From Polyangiaceae bacterium (lineage in GTDB: Bacteria; Myxococcota_A; Polyangia; Polyangiales; Polyangiaceae), in contig JADJRH010000011.1 of assembly GCA_016712345.1 (NCBI GenBank), positions 1,736,001-1,800,000 of the forward strand: a DNA stretch of 64,000 nucleotides, given 5' to 3'. Numbering within the stretch: position 1 is the stretch's first letter; each line of letters opens with the position of its first letter. The notes beneath the pieces were generated by a model. It was given only the letters and a program-made list of their open reading frames with translations. It was not told where the DNA came from and did no database searches. A program made the position numbers and the translations under genes. Positions 33,756-45,000 of the stretch are shown in pieces.

Positions 33756-36700
33756 ATGTTGGAAGAAACGGCGGATAGGGCGATTGCGATTGTGGGAGTT
33801 GGCTCGGTATTGCCCGATGCGCACAACACGGCGGCATTCTGGGAAAACCTTACCACCGGAAAATACTCCATTACCGAGGTTACGCCCGACCGGTGGGATC
33901 CTCTCCAATATTACCATCAAGATCCCCACGCACCTGAAAAGTCGTATTCTAAAATCGGCGGGTGGGTACGAAGTGCCCCGTGGGATCCCATCGCATGGAA
34001 GCTACCCATTCCACCCAAGGTAGCCGACGCGATGGACGGCGGGCAAAAGTGGGCCGTCGCGTGTACACGGGAGGCCCTGCTCGACTACGGAGCGCCCGAG
34101 CGCCCCATCGACCGCATGCGCACCGCGGTGATCTTGGGCAACGCCATGGCGGGTGAAAAGCACTACCTGACGGCCCTGCGGGTGTTCTTTCCTGAATATG
34201 CCAAAGCGCTTTCCAATGCGCCCAGTTTTGCTTCTCTACCTTCCCACGTTCGCAACGCTGTCATTGAAGAGGCTCGCGCGTTGTTTGGCGATGCTCTCCC
34301 CCCCATCACCGAAGACACCATGCCCGGCGAACTAAGCAACTGCATCGCCGGCCGCATTGCCAACCTGTTTGATTTGCACGGCCCCAACTATACGGTCGAC
34401 GCAGCCTGCGCCTCCGCCGTAGCAGCGGTAAGCGCTGCTATTGAGGGCCTGACAGAACGCGACTTTGACGTGGCCATTACGGGTGGGATCGATCGGAACA
34501 TGGGCCCAAGCGCGTTCGTCAAATTCAGCAAAATCGGTGCGCTTTCCGCCACCGGAACAAGGCCCTACGCCGATGGAGCCGACGGTTTTGTGATGGGTGA
34601 AGGGGCGGCCGTATTCATCCTAAAGCGTCTCGCCGATGCCGAGCGCGACGGTGATAAAATCTACGCTGTCATCCGCGGAATCGGCGGGTCGAGCGATGGG
34701 AAGGGCAAAGGCATTACCGCCCCCAACCCCGTGGGTCAAAAGCTCGCGGTAGAACGCGCGTGGGACAACGCCCGCATCTCCCCATCCACCTGCTCGCTTT
34801 TGGAAGGTCACGGAACCTCCACGCGAGTGGGCGACGTGGTTGAGGTTCAAGCTCTCTCCGAGGTCTTCGGCGCCGCTGGGGTGCAGCCCGGGGCCATTCC
34901 ACTTGGATCGGTCAAGTCAAATATCGGCCACCTGAAGGCTGCGGCAGGTGCCGCCGGGCTTCTCAAAGTGGCGCTTGCGCTCCATCACAAACAAATTCCA
35001 CCCAGCCTCGGGTTTGAAAAACCCAACCCCAATATCAACTTCTCCGCCGCGCCGTTCTTTGTACCAACCTCGCTTCGCCCGTGGGAAACGCCTTCCTCGG
35101 GCGTGCGGCGCGCGGGGCTCAGCGCTTTCGGTTTTGGTGGAACCAACTTCCACGCGGTGATCGAAGAGCATGAACCCGGTCGACTCACGCGCTCCAAAAC
35201 CACGGTAGGTGTACACACGGCGGTCGGCGCCGCGGCCGGTGCCGCCGCCGCAGCCAAGTCTCCACTTCGGGGTGCGCTCGTGCTCGGTGGCCGGTCGGCG
35301 GAAGCCGTGGCGCAGGCCTTGATCAAAGTTGCGGCCGACGCCAAAAACGGGAAGGCTCCACCTCCCACCCCCCCAAGCGCGGTCGATCTTACGGCGCCTT
35401 TCCGCATTGCCATCGACTACGGTGACGCGGCTGAACTGGCCGAAAAAAGCGCCAAAGCGCTCAAAGCTTTCCAGTCAGGTGATGCCGCCGCGTTTCGCAT
35501 GCTGCGGGCGCAGGGGATTTTTGTGGGTACAGGTCAACCTGGTAAGGTGGCTTTTCTCTATACCGGTCAGGGATCGCAATACGTGGGGATGTTGCAACAC
35601 CTCCGAAGGGTAGAACCGATTGTAGCGGGGGTATTTTCAGAAGCCGACAAAGTGATGACGCCATTGCTCGGCCGTCCGCTGTCGCGATTCATCTTTGTAG
35701 AAAGCGGCGATCCCGCCGCCAAAGCGCGGGCTGAAGACGATCTGAAACAAACAGCCATTACCCAACCCGCCATCCTGGCCACCGACATTGCGCTCACTCG
35801 ACTGTTGGCCGCGTACGGTGTTTTTCCTCACATGGTTATGGGCCACAGTCTGGGTGAATACGGGGCTCTTGTGGCCTCCGGCGCGCTCCCGTTCGCCGAT
35901 GCTTTGGAGGCTGTCAGCGCCCGCGGGCGCGAGATGACGAAGGTATCTGTACAAGATAACGGCGCCATGGTGGCGGTAACAGCGCCCATTGAGGAGATTC
36001 AAAAAGTTATCCAATCTACCCAAGGGTATGTGGTCATTGCCAACCTCAACAGCAAGTCGCAGGCGGTCATCGGCGGGGCTACCCAAGCGGTGCTTGAAGC
36101 CACCGCTCAACTTCAACAGAAAGGGTTCAACTGCGTTCAACTCCCTGTGAGTCACGCCTTTCATACCAGCATCGTCGCCCCGGCAAGCGGTCCGCTCCGC
36201 GCCGTGTTGGAGCGCCTCCATGTCAGTCCGCCGCGCATCCCCATTGTGGCCAACGTTACAGGTCAACTCTACCCCATGCACCCCAACGCCCGGCCGGAGA
36301 TCGTCGATTTGCTTTCCAAACAGGTGGCAGCGCCTGTCGAATTCGTGAAAGGGCTAGAAACGCTGTATGCCCAGGGCGCCCGCGTGTTTGTTGAAGTGGG
36401 CCCCAAAAAAGCGCTGGCCGGATTTGTGGAAGACGTGCTTGTGCCTCGCGGCGATGTGGTTGCCCTCGCCACCAATCATCCCAAAACGGGTGACCTGGTG
36501 AGCTTTAACCAGGCGCTCTGCGCCTTGTATGCCGCCGGCCTCGGCCTTCCCGTTCACGCGCCGGAAAGCGGGGTTCAGGCCACCTCTGCCGCCGCCGCTT
36601 CCACAGTCAAATCTACCCAAATTCAACCCGAGCGTACCATGCCGACTGACAACCCCAACCTGCCGTCCCCCAACACTCTTTCCAAACCACTCGATGTCGT

Positions 36701-39700
36701 GATCACCGGCGCAGCGTTGGGATTGCCGGGCACATCCCATGTATTCGACGACTCGAATCTTGAAAAAATCCTACGCGGCGACGATTTTATCGATGTGGTG
36801 CCCACGCGATTCAGGCGCGGAATGCTCGATAAACACGTCACGCGCGTTGTCAAAAGTGAAGACGGCAGCGGCTCCTTCCAAACCATCGACAACCCCGACA
36901 ACGTCATTCGCCTCGCGGCTCGGGCGGGCGCATTCGACCTGATCCGCGATCACGGCGTTTCCGCGGACCGCGTGGCCGCCCTCGACCTGGTTACTCAACT
37001 CGCCATGGCCGCCGGAATCGATGCGCTGCGCGATGCGGGCATTCCCCTGGTTCGCCATTACAAAGTGACCACCAAAGGCACCAAGCTCCCCGATCGGTGG
37101 GGGCTGCCCGATGCCCTGAGAGACGACACGGGTATTGTGTTTGCCTCGGCGTTTCCAGGGTATGACGCCTTCGCCGACGATCTGACACGGTATTACCAAA
37201 GTGTGGCTCGGCGTGAACAAATAGCCATGCTCGACGCCATTCAAGAGCGCCTCGGTTCTGCCATTTCACCCGACGTGTTGGCCGATCTCAACTACCGGCG
37301 AAGCACGCTCCAAGCCGCCGAAGCGCGTGAGCCCTACGTGTTTGACCGTCGCTTCCTGTTTCGCATTTTGGCAATGGGGCATTCACAATTTGCAGAATTT
37401 ATCGGCGCGCGCGGCCCCAACACCGCAGTCAACTCCGCATGCGCTTCCACTACCCAGGCAGTATCGGTCGCGCAGGATTGGATTCGGGCGGGTAGATGCC
37501 GCCGGGTGATTATCGTCGCCGCAGACGATGTGACAAGCGACCGTTTGCTTGAGTGGATTGGTGCCGGCTTCCTATCCACCGGCGCTGCCGCCACCGACGA
37601 CGTGGTGGAGCGCGCCGCCCTTCCATTCGATCGGCGCCGGCATGGGATGTTGCTTGGTATGGGCGCCGCCGCGATCGTGGTTGAAAGCCGCGAGGCCGCG
37701 GCCGAACGTGGGGTTCTACCCATTTGTAAAGTGCTCGGGACCGTTACAGCCAACAGCGCTTTCCACGGCACCCGTCTCGACGTAAATCACATCACCCAGG
37801 TAATGGAGAGCCTTGTAAAACAGGCCGAATCGCAAGGTGTCCCGCGCCACATTCTAGCCCAAAACCTCCTCTTTGTATCGCACGAAACGTACACACCGGC
37901 CCGCGGTGGAAGTGCCTCGGCGGAGATTTTTGCTCTGCGCACGGTGTTTGGAAACGACGTTTCCAAAATTGTCATTGCCAACACAAAAGGGTTTACCGGC
38001 CATCCCATGGGGGTGGGTATTGAAGATGTGATAGCGGTAAAAGCCCTCGAAACGGGCATTGTGCCACCTGTCCCCAATTTCCACGAGGTTGATCCTGAAT
38101 TGGGTGAACTTCACCTTTCGCGAGGTGGACCTTACCCTATCAAATATGCCCTTCGCCTCGGCGCGGGATTTGGTTCGCAAATCAGCATGACGCTCCTTGA
38201 GTGGACGCCGTCGCATCAAGGCAGTCGGCCTGCGGTTTCAAACCTTGGATTCACCTACCGCGTCGCGGACCCTATCCATTTTCAAACGTGGCTTTCTCAA
38301 GTTACGGGCGGGCCCGCCCAACTTGAAGTGGTGCAGCGTACACTGCGGGTGAAAGACGGAACGCCTGCAAAAACCGAGGTGAGCCAACCTGTTGCCACCC
38401 CGGTGGCAATGCCCTCCCCATCTCCCGCAACACCCGCCACAGTTGTAAAAGCACCCGAGCCGCAACGAGCCCCGGTGCCCGTTGTTGAGGCCCCCGCAGC
38501 CAAACCCGCACCTTCCCCCGCCGCAGCGCCGGCGCCCAACGCAGGAGCCGCAGTCTCTTTCAGCGAACAGGTAAAAGCCAAAGTGCTCGATGTGGTGGCC
38601 GCCCAAACGGGTTACCCACGCGACATGTTGGATATGGACCTCGACCTGGAGGCCGACCTCGGTATTGATACAGTCAAACAGGCCGAGACGTTTGCCGCGG
38701 TTCGCACGGCGTACGACATTCCAAGGGATGACAAGCTTCGCCTGCGCGACTTTCCAACCTTGGGTCACGTGGTGCAATTTGTCCTCGATCGCAGGCCCGA
38801 TCTCGCATCTACCCAAACGCCCTCAGCACCGGCCGCACCTTCCACGCCAAGTGCACCCGACGCCCCCGCGGCAACCCCCGCCTCCCCATCGGCGCAAACC
38901 GGGTCAACCTCGTTTGCCGATGAGGTAAGAGCCAAAGTGCTCGATGTGGTGGCCGCCCAAACGGGTTACCCACGCGACATGTTGGATATGGACCTCGACC
39001 TGGAGGCCGACCTCGGTATTGATACAGTCAAACAGGCCGAGACGTTTGCCGCGGTTCGCACGGCGTACGACATTCCAAGGGATGACAAACTTCGCCTGCG
39101 CGACTTTCCAACCTTGGGTCACGTGGTGCAATTTGTCCTCGATCGCAGGCCCGATCTCGCATCTACCCAAACGCCGTCAACACCCGCGGCACCCTCCGCG
39201 CCAAGTGCACCCGACGCCCCCGCGGCAACCCCCGCCTCCCCATCGGCGCAAACCGGGTCAACCTCGTTTGCCGATGAGGTAAAAGCCAAAGTGCTCGATG
39301 TGGTGGCCGCCCAAACGGGTTATCCACGCGACATGTTGGATATGGACCTCGACCTGGAAGCCGACCTCGGTATTGATACAGTCAAACAGGCCGAGACGTT
39401 TGCCGCTGTTCGCACGGCGTACGACATTCCAAGGGATGACAAACTTCGCTTGCGCGACTTTCCAACCTTGGGTCACGTGGTGCAATTTGTCCTCGATCGC
39501 AGGCCCGATCTCGCATCTACCCAAACGCCGTCAGCACCGGCCGCACCTTCCACGCCAAGTGCACCCGACGCCCCCGCCGCAACCCCCACTTCAATCGGCA
39601 GCGCTCCTTCGCGGGGACTGCCGTTTGATGCGATCAACCAACTGCCGCGGCGGGTTCCTCAAGTTCGGCTTCGGCCCAACCTGACAGTATGCAAACCCAC

Positions 39701-42074
39701 CGGTGTGGTGCTCAACTCCAACTCGCGCGTGGTGATCGCGGCCGACCGGGGCGGCGTGGCCCAGGCGTTGGGTGATGCGCTTTCTCAACAGGGTGTCCAT
39801 GTTCTTACCCTTCCCTCGGGCCTTTCAACCCAAGAGCTTTTGGCCCAAATCGAGGCGTTTTCAGCCTCCGGTCCCATTCAGGGCGTATATTGGCTGCCGG
39901 CGACCGATGTCGAACCTACCCAGTCCACCCTAACCGAGTGGCGCGAGAGCCTGCGCATTCGGGTCAAACTGTTGGCAGAAACCATGCGGCACTTGTACAG
40001 CGCGGTTTCTACCCACGGAACCTTCCTTGTGGCCGCCACTCGACTTGGGGGTTGCCACGGGTATGATCCCAACGGAGCCGTAGCTCCGCTGGGCGGGGCT
40101 GTCACCGGATTCGTCAAAGCGTACAAACGAGAACGTGAGGCAGTCCTCGTCAAGGCGGTTGACTTCCCCTTGAGCCAAACACCCGAGGAAGTTGCCAACC
40201 ACCTGATCGCGGAAACGCTTTCCGATCCGGGCGCGGTCGAAGTTGGAATTGCCGGAGATCGTCGGGTAACCATCGCTTTGGAGGAAACGCCCGTTCCCAC
40301 GTTTTCATCCATACCCGCCCTGAACGCTCAAAGTGTGGTGGTGGTATCGGGCGCCGCGGGAAGCATTGTGTCCGCCATCACGGCCGACCTCGCCGCCCGG
40401 AGCGGTGCCACATTCTACCTACTCGACTTGGCCCCTCCACCTGACAGTTCCGACCCTGACTTGGCGCGCTTTTCAACAGATCGCGACGGCCTCAAACGCG
40501 ACCTGTTTGAAAGACAAAAAAGTCGGGGTGAAAGGGCAACCCCCGCCTCGGTTGAAAAAGAACTTGCCGTCATCGAGCGCCGTGCCGCGGCCCTTGCGGC
40601 GGTACAAGCCATCCAAAAAGCCGGTGGTCAGGCGCACTATCGATCGGTCAACCTTACCGATGCCGAGGCCGTAGCCAGCGCCTTGTCCGATGTTCGGAGC
40701 GCCGGCAAAGTCAGCCTTCTTCTGCATGCGGCGGGTCTGGAGATCAGCCGATTTTTGCCCGACAAAACTCAGGCTGAATACGATCGCGTGTTCGACGTAA
40801 AAGCCGACGGTTGGTATAGTTTGATGTCAGGTCTGGAAGGGGTTGCGCTTGAAACCGTGATGGTATTCAGCTCCATCGCCGGAAGGTTCGGTAACGGAGG
40901 TCAAACCGACTACAGCGCGGCCAACGATCTCCTATGCAAACTGGTTTCGTCGTTTCGAAACCGAATGCCAGCCACACGGGGCATCGCAGTTGACTGGACC
41001 GCCTGGTCCTCCATCGGCATGGCCTCCCGCGGATCCATTCCCAAAATGATGGAACTTGCGGGAATTGATATGTTGCCGCCCGAAGCCGGCATCCCCGCCG
41101 TCTACCGTGAAATCGCGGCCGAAGGGCAGGGGGGTGAGGTGCTCATCGGCGGCAAATTGGGCCTCCTTTTCAACGAAAACGACGACACCGGTGGTCTTCT
41201 GCCCGGCCTTCCGCAATCGGTTCTACCCATGGTCGATCGCGTTCAGACAATGGGTGTACACATTCCGCTCACCGCGGTTGCGCGGCTCGAACCGTCGGCG
41301 GAAAACTTTCTCCAACACCATCGCATCAACGGAACACCCGTGCTCCCCGGGGTTATGGGAATTGAGGCTTTCGTAGAAGTCTCCGGCCTCCCGTGGCCGG
41401 GTTCACAACCGCTTGTGGTTCGCGATGTTCAGTTTGCGGCGCCGTTCAAATTCTACCGCGACGAACCCCGCGATCTTACCATCCAGGCGGTGGCTCGCAT
41501 GGTTGGCGGCCGAGAAGTGGTCGAGTGCAAACTCCTCGGTTCGCGAAGCCTCGTGGGCCGAGCAGAACCGCAGTGGACCGTGCACTTTCTGGGCATCGTC
41601 CTGCTTGGAAATCCCGCCTCCCATGCCACCGCCCCTGAGGCAATTGCCCTTCCCAATCGCCCCGCCGATCGAACATCCGCCGACATCTACCTCGATTATT
41701 TCCATGGTCCGGCGTACCGCGTGCTGGCCGAGGCATGGGTAGACGACAAGGTGGCCTACGGGCGAATGGCCACCGATCTACCGCCAAATCAATCGAGCAA
41801 TCGTGGGCAAACCGTCTTTTATCCCCGGATGATTGAGCTGTGTTTCCAAACAGCGGGCATCTGGGAAATGAAACACACAGGGAAAATGGGGCTCCCTGCC
41901 CGCGTGGATGAAATTCAACTGCTGCGCTCACCGTCCGTAGGCCCGATGATCGCTCGTATCCAGGCTCAACCAAACGGCACCTTCCATGCCCAGGTGGCCG
42001 ACGAAACAGGAGTACCGTGGTTAACCCTCCAAGGTTACCGCACCATCAGTCTTTCAGATTCTACTGCCGCTTAA
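33756..42074 (+). CDS. Iterative lipid/polyketide megasynthase KS-AT-KS-ACPx3-KR-DH
   Basis: This 2,772-residue synthase starts at ATG 33756 after AAGGGAAGG. KS1 (about 10-440) has Cys218, His352 and His392 (DAACAS, EGHGTST, NIGHLKAAAG). AT (about 590-880) has GHSLGEYG with Ser698 and SHAFHTS, fitting malonyl transfer. KS2 (about 960-1475) has Cys1229, His1376 and His1416 (NSACAST, SHETYT, TGHPMG), so it is not an inactive chain-length factor. Three near-identical ACPs follow (about 1600-1920), then KR (about 2195-2440, SGAAGS, Ser2372/2373, Tyr2386) and a DH-like double hot-dog (HRINGTPVLPG with His2522, YPRMIELCFQ). It resembles PUFA-synthase-type secondary lipid enzymes, with an extra KS and no enoylreductase or thioesterase. 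ACP attachment residues are Thr, not Ser. The product is unknown. Confidence 0.9.
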   Translation: MLEETADRAIAIVGVGSVLPDAHNTAAFWENLTTGKYSITEVTPDRWDPLQYYHQDPHAPEKSYSKIGGWVRSAPWDPIAWKLPIPPKVADAMDGGQKWAVACTREALLDYGAPERPIDRMRTAVILGNAMAGEKHYLTALRVFFPEYAKALSNAPSFASLPSHVRNAVIEEARALFGDALPPITEDTMPGELSNCIAGRIANLFDLHGPNYTVDAACASAVAAVSAAIEGLTERDFDVAITGGIDRNMGPSAFVKFSKIGALSATGTRPYADGADGFVMGEGAAVFILKRLADAERDGDKIYAVIRGIGGSSDGKGKGITAPNPVGQKLAVERAWDNARISPSTCSLLEGHGTSTRVGDVVEVQALSEVFGAAGVQPGAIPLGSVKSNIGHLKAAAGAAGLLKVALALHHKQIPPSLGFEKPNPNINFSAAPFFVPTSLRPWETPSSGVRRAGLSAFGFGGTNFHAVIEEHEPGRLTRSKTTVGVHTAVGAAAGAAAAAKSPLRGALVLGGRSAEAVAQALIKVAADAKNGKAPPPTPPSAVDLTAPFRIAIDYGDAAELAEKSAKALKAFQSGDAAAFRMLRAQGIFVGTGQPGKVAFLYTGQGSQYVGMLQHLRRVEPIVAGVFSEADKVMTPLLGRPLSRFIFVESGDPAAKARAEDDLKQTAITQPAILATDIALTRLLAAYGVFPHMVMGHSLGEYGALVASGALPFADALEAVSARGREMTKVSVQDNGAMVAVTAPIEEIQKVIQSTQGYVVIANLNSKSQAVIGGATQAVLEATAQLQQKGFNCVQLPVSHAFHTSIVAPASGPLRAVLERLHVSPPRIPIVANVTGQLYPMHPNARPEIVDLLSKQVAAPVEFVKGLETLYAQGARVFVEVGPKKALAGFVEDVLVPRGDVVALATNHPKTGDLVSFNQALCALYAAGLGLPVHAPESGVQATSAAAASTVKSTQIQPERTMPTDNPNLPSPNTLSKPLDVVITGAALGLPGTSHVFDDSNLEKILRGDDFIDVVPTRFRRGMLDKHVTRVVKSEDGSGSFQTIDNPDNVIRLAARAGAFDLIRDHGVSADRVAALDLVTQLAMAAGIDALRDAGIPLVRHYKVTTKGTKLPDRWGLPDALRDDTGIVFASAFPGYDAFADDLTRYYQSVARREQIAMLDAIQERLGSAISPDVLADLNYRRSTLQAAEAREPYVFDRRFLFRILAMGHSQFAEFIGARGPNTAVNSACASTTQAVSVAQDWIRAGRCRRVIIVAADDVTSDRLLEWIGAGFLSTGAAATDDVVERAALPFDRRRHGMLLGMGAAAIVVESREAAAERGVLPICKVLGTVTANSAFHGTRLDVNHITQVMESLVKQAESQGVPRHILAQNLLFVSHETYTPARGGSASAEIFALRTVFGNDVSKIVIANTKGFTGHPMGVGIEDVIAVKALETGIVPPVPNFHEVDPELGELHLSRGGPYPIKYALRLGAGFGSQISMTLLEWTPSHQGSRPAVSNLGFTYRVADPIHFQTWLSQVTGGPAQLEVVQRTLRVKDGTPAKTEVSQPVATPVAMPSPSPATPATVVKAPEPQRAPVPVVEAPAAKPAPSPAAAPAPNAGAAVSFSEQVKAKVLDVVAAQTGYPRDMLDMDLDLEADLGIDTVKQAETFAAVRTAYDIPRDDKLRLRDFPTLGHVVQFVLDRRPDLASTQTPSAPAAPSTPSAPDAPAATPASPSAQTGSTSFADEVRAKVLDVVAAQTGYPRDMLDMDLDLEADLGIDTVKQAETFAAVRTAYDIPRDDKLRLRDFPTLGHVVQFVLDRRPDLASTQTPSTPAAPSAPSAPDAPAATPASPSAQTGSTSFADEVKAKVLDVVAAQTGYPRDMLDMDLDLEADLGIDTVKQAETFAAVRTAYDIPRDDKLRLRDFPTLGHVVQFVLDRRPDLASTQTPSAPAAPSTPSAPDAPAATPTSIGSAPSRGLPFDAINQLPRRVPQVRLRPNLTVCKPTGVVLNSNSRVVIAADRGGVAQALGDALSQQGVHVLTLPSGLSTQELLAQIEAFSASGPIQGVYWLPATDVEPTQSTLTEWRESLRIRVKLLAETMRHLYSAVSTHGTFLVAATRLGGCHGYDPNGAVAPLGGAVTGFVKAYKREREAVLVKAVDFPLSQTPEEVANHLIAETLSDPGAVEVGIAGDRRVTIALEETPVPTFSSIPALNAQSVVVVSGAAGSIVSAITADLAARSGATFYLLDLAPPPDSSDPDLARFSTDRDGLKRDLFERQKSRGERATPASVEKELAVIERRAAALAAVQAIQKAGGQAHYRSVNLTDAEAVASALSDVRSAGKVSLLLHAAGLEISRFLPDKTQAEYDRVFDVKADGWYSLMSGLEGVALETVMVFSSIAGRFGNGGQTDYSAANDLLCKLVSSFRNRMPATRGIAVDWTAWSSIGMASRGSIPKMMELAGIDMLPPEAGIPAVYREIAAEGQGGEVLIGGKLGLLFNENDDTGGLLPGLPQSVLPMVDRVQTMGVHIPLTAVARLEPSAENFLQHHRINGTPVLPGVMGIEAFVEVSGLPWPGSQPLVVRDVQFAAPFKFYRDEPRDLTIQAVARMVGGREVVECKLLGSRSLVGRAEPQWTVHFLGIVLLGNPASHATAPEAIALPNRPADRTSADIYLDYFHGPAYRVLAEAWVDDKVAYGRMATDLPPNQSSNRGQTVFYPRMIELCFQTAGIWEMKHTGKMGLPARVDEIQLLRSPSVGPMIARIQAQPNGTFHAQVADETGVPWLTLQGYRTISLSDSTAA
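38577..39590 (+). repeat. Three 354-bp tandem repeats encoding ACP plus linker
   Basis: Units begin at 38577, 38931 and 39285, exactly 354 bases (118 codons) apart, and differ at only a few positions in the ACP part. Each encodes VKAKVLDVVAAQTGYPRDML or a near copy, the LGIDTVKQAE helix start and a Pro/Ala/Ser linker. Such identity at the DNA level points to recent duplication or ongoing gene conversion, and makes copy number prone to change or mis-assembly. Confidence 0.95.
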
Positions 42075-42092
42075 AGTCGGCTCCGCCGCTTT

Positions 42093-45000
42093 TTGGAAGG
42101 ACGCCATGGGACAGTACTTGAACGGGTAGCCATTGTAAACCGCGGTGAGCCCGCGATGCGGCTGATTCATGCCGCACGCGAGCAAAACCGCGAGCGCGGG
42201 CAAAATCTTACCACCATCGCCTTTTATACAGAACCCGACCGCGGCGCCATGTTCGTGCGTGAAGCCGATGAAGCGGTGTACCTTGGGCCCGCTCAAATAA
42301 CGGCGCCCGATGGAAGTCGCCGGCTCACTTACCTCGATTTCGATGCTCTCGAAAACGCGCTGGTGGGTTGCCGCGCGGACGCCGTATGGGTAGGTTGGGG
42401 ATTTGTTTCCGAACGGCCTGAAATGGCCGAGTTGTGCGAGCGACTTGGAATTGTTTTTATCGGTCCAACCGCAGCCACAATGCGCGCGTTGGGTGATAAA
42501 ATTTCGTCCAAAAAACTCGCCGAGGCGGCGGGTGTTCCCGTGGCGGCGTGGAGCGGCGGCCCCGTATCCTCGCCCGAAGAAGCCCTTGCCCACGCCGAGC
42601 GCATTGGGTATCCGCTCATGATCAAAGCCACCGCGGGCGGCGGGGGCAGAGGCATTCGCGAAGTCAAAGGCCCCGAGCATCTTCCGGCGGCGCTCGAAAG
42701 CGCCCGCGCTGAAGCCAAACTCGCATTTGGTAATCCCGACGTGTTTTTGGAGCGCCGCGTTTCGGGAGCGCGGCACATTGAGGTTCAGATAATCGGCGAC
42801 GACCACGGCAATGTGTGGGCGCCCGGTGTCCGCGACTGCACCGTTCAACGCCGCCATCAAAAGGTGATTGAAGAAGCACCCTCACCCATTCTCACCGCCG
42901 AAGAAGATGCCTTTGTGCGCGACTGCGCGGTGCGGCTTGCCCAAAAGGTAAGGTATCGAAATGCCGGCACCGTCGAGTTTCTTTTTGAAACCGGACCAAG
43001 ACGTTTTTCGTTCATGGAGGTGAATGCCCGCCTTCAGGTGGAGCATCCGGTTACAGAAATGACCACCGGGGTTGACATGGTAAAGTTGCAACTCCATGTC
43101 GCGCGCGGCGGTGTCCTTTCAGGTGCTCCCCCCATGCCCCGGGGCCACGCTGTTGAAGTCAGAATCAATGCGGAAGATCCGGAACACGATTTTGCGCCGG
43201 CTCCCGGGCAAATCGATCTCTTTCGTCTACCCACAGGCCCCGGTATTCGGGTAGACAGCGGCGTGTCCGAGGGCGATCGGGTTCCCGCCGAGTTCGACTC
43301 GATGATCGCCAAGATGATCGCATGGGGCCACACGCGCAGCGAAGCGCTCGCCCGCCTGTCGGGGGCACTGTCGGAAACCGGCCTATTGCTACGCGGAGGT
43401 GTCAGCAACAAAGCCTTTCTGCTCAACCTCCTAAAACGTCCTGAAGTGCTACACGCCGAGGCGGATAACCAATGGCTCGACAGCTTTGCAGCAACGGGAG
43501 ATCATGTGAGCCGGAGGCAAGCCGACGTGGCCCTTTTGGCCGTGGCGTTGGATGCGTACACAGAGCAGTCCGCCGTGGATCAGGCGCGTTTTTTCGCCTC
43601 CGCCGCGCGTGGTCGCCCCACCGTCCAACCCGCCCAGGGAATAGAAGTTGAACTCGGACACCGGGGTTCACGTTACAAGTTTGTTGTCGAACGCGTCTCC
43701 CCTTCAACCTACCATATTCACATTCATGGGGGTATCCACCTTACCGTTCGCGAAGAAACATTGGGTAGACGCGAACGCCGTTTAACCGTGAACGGCCGGC
43801 CCCACCGCGTTCTTTCCATTGCCGAAGGGATCGACCGGGTGGTGGAAGTAGATGGCACCCTTCACCGAATTTCGCGCGACGCCGCGGGAACAGTGCGCGC
43901 CCAAGCTCCGGCAGTTGTACTTCGAACCCCTGTGAAACAAGGCGATCTTGTTCGTGAGGGTGACCCCGTGGCAGTGCTTGAAGCCATGAAAATGGAGATG
44001 ACCATCGGCGCTCCGATTTCAGGTCGCGTGCGCGAAGTGCTCACCACTCCAAACGTGCACGTGGATGCGGGCACACCCCTTGTTGTGGTAGAACCGTTGC
44101 CTGAAAATGGCACCGTCGCCGAACGCGGCGCCGGGGTAGAATTTTCGGTGATTCCAACCGCCGAAACCCCTCAAAATCAGCCTCATGTGCAGTGGGAACA
44201 AGCCTCCGCTCAGCTCGAAAGGCTGCTGCTTGGGTATGACTTGGATGAAAACGCCGCCGCCAATGTGGCCTCACTTTGGAAAAACGCGTGTGCGGCGCTG
44301 CCTGTGTTTGACAGTTCTCTCCTTCGGCGAGAAAACGAAATCTTAGAGACTTTTGCCGATGTTCAGGCTTTGTTTCGTCGCCGCCCGGCCGAAGAAGATG
44401 AAAACTCATCCGCCGTTTCCAGCACCGAAGAACACCTCTTTATGTACCTTCGAAGTGTCGACTCGCGCGGCGCGGGTCTACCCTCGTCGTTCATTCAAAA
44501 GCTCTCGCGGGCGCTCGCTCGCTATGGTGTACACAAGCTTGACCCTTCGGCCGAGCTGCGTGAAGCATTGGTTCGTCTCTTCAAGGCTCGCGCCCGCGGC
44601 GACGAGCAGGCCGCCGCCGTCACCGCCACTCTTCACAGGCGTCAAACGGCCGCAGGAGCGCACGGGGCCACCGCGGGCGACAGCTTTCACGTACTTGTAA
44701 ACCGCCTGGCCGGCGTTGCACGCCGACGTTTTCCCGCTGTTCACGAAGCCGCGCTTGAAGTTCGGCACACGTTTTTTGAAGAGCCGATGTTCCGCAAGGC
44801 GCGCGACGCGGTGCGCGCCCAGGCGGTGGCTCAACTGCTCGATCTGGAATCGGCGGGTATTGAAAGCGTGGCAGAACGGGCCGCTCGTATCGACGCGTTG
44901 GTTGAATGTCCTGAGCCTCTATTCGGCGTTTTTGCCCCACGCCTGCAACAGGCCGACCCAGTTCTGCGCGGCGCGCTTCTCGAAGTGTTGGTGCGCCGTT

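Noticed and set aside
38577..39590. Regular direct repeats that might be read as a CRISPR or satellite array
   Set aside because: The units are 354 bases, in frame and encode carrier domains with linkers; there are no short repeats with unique spacers.
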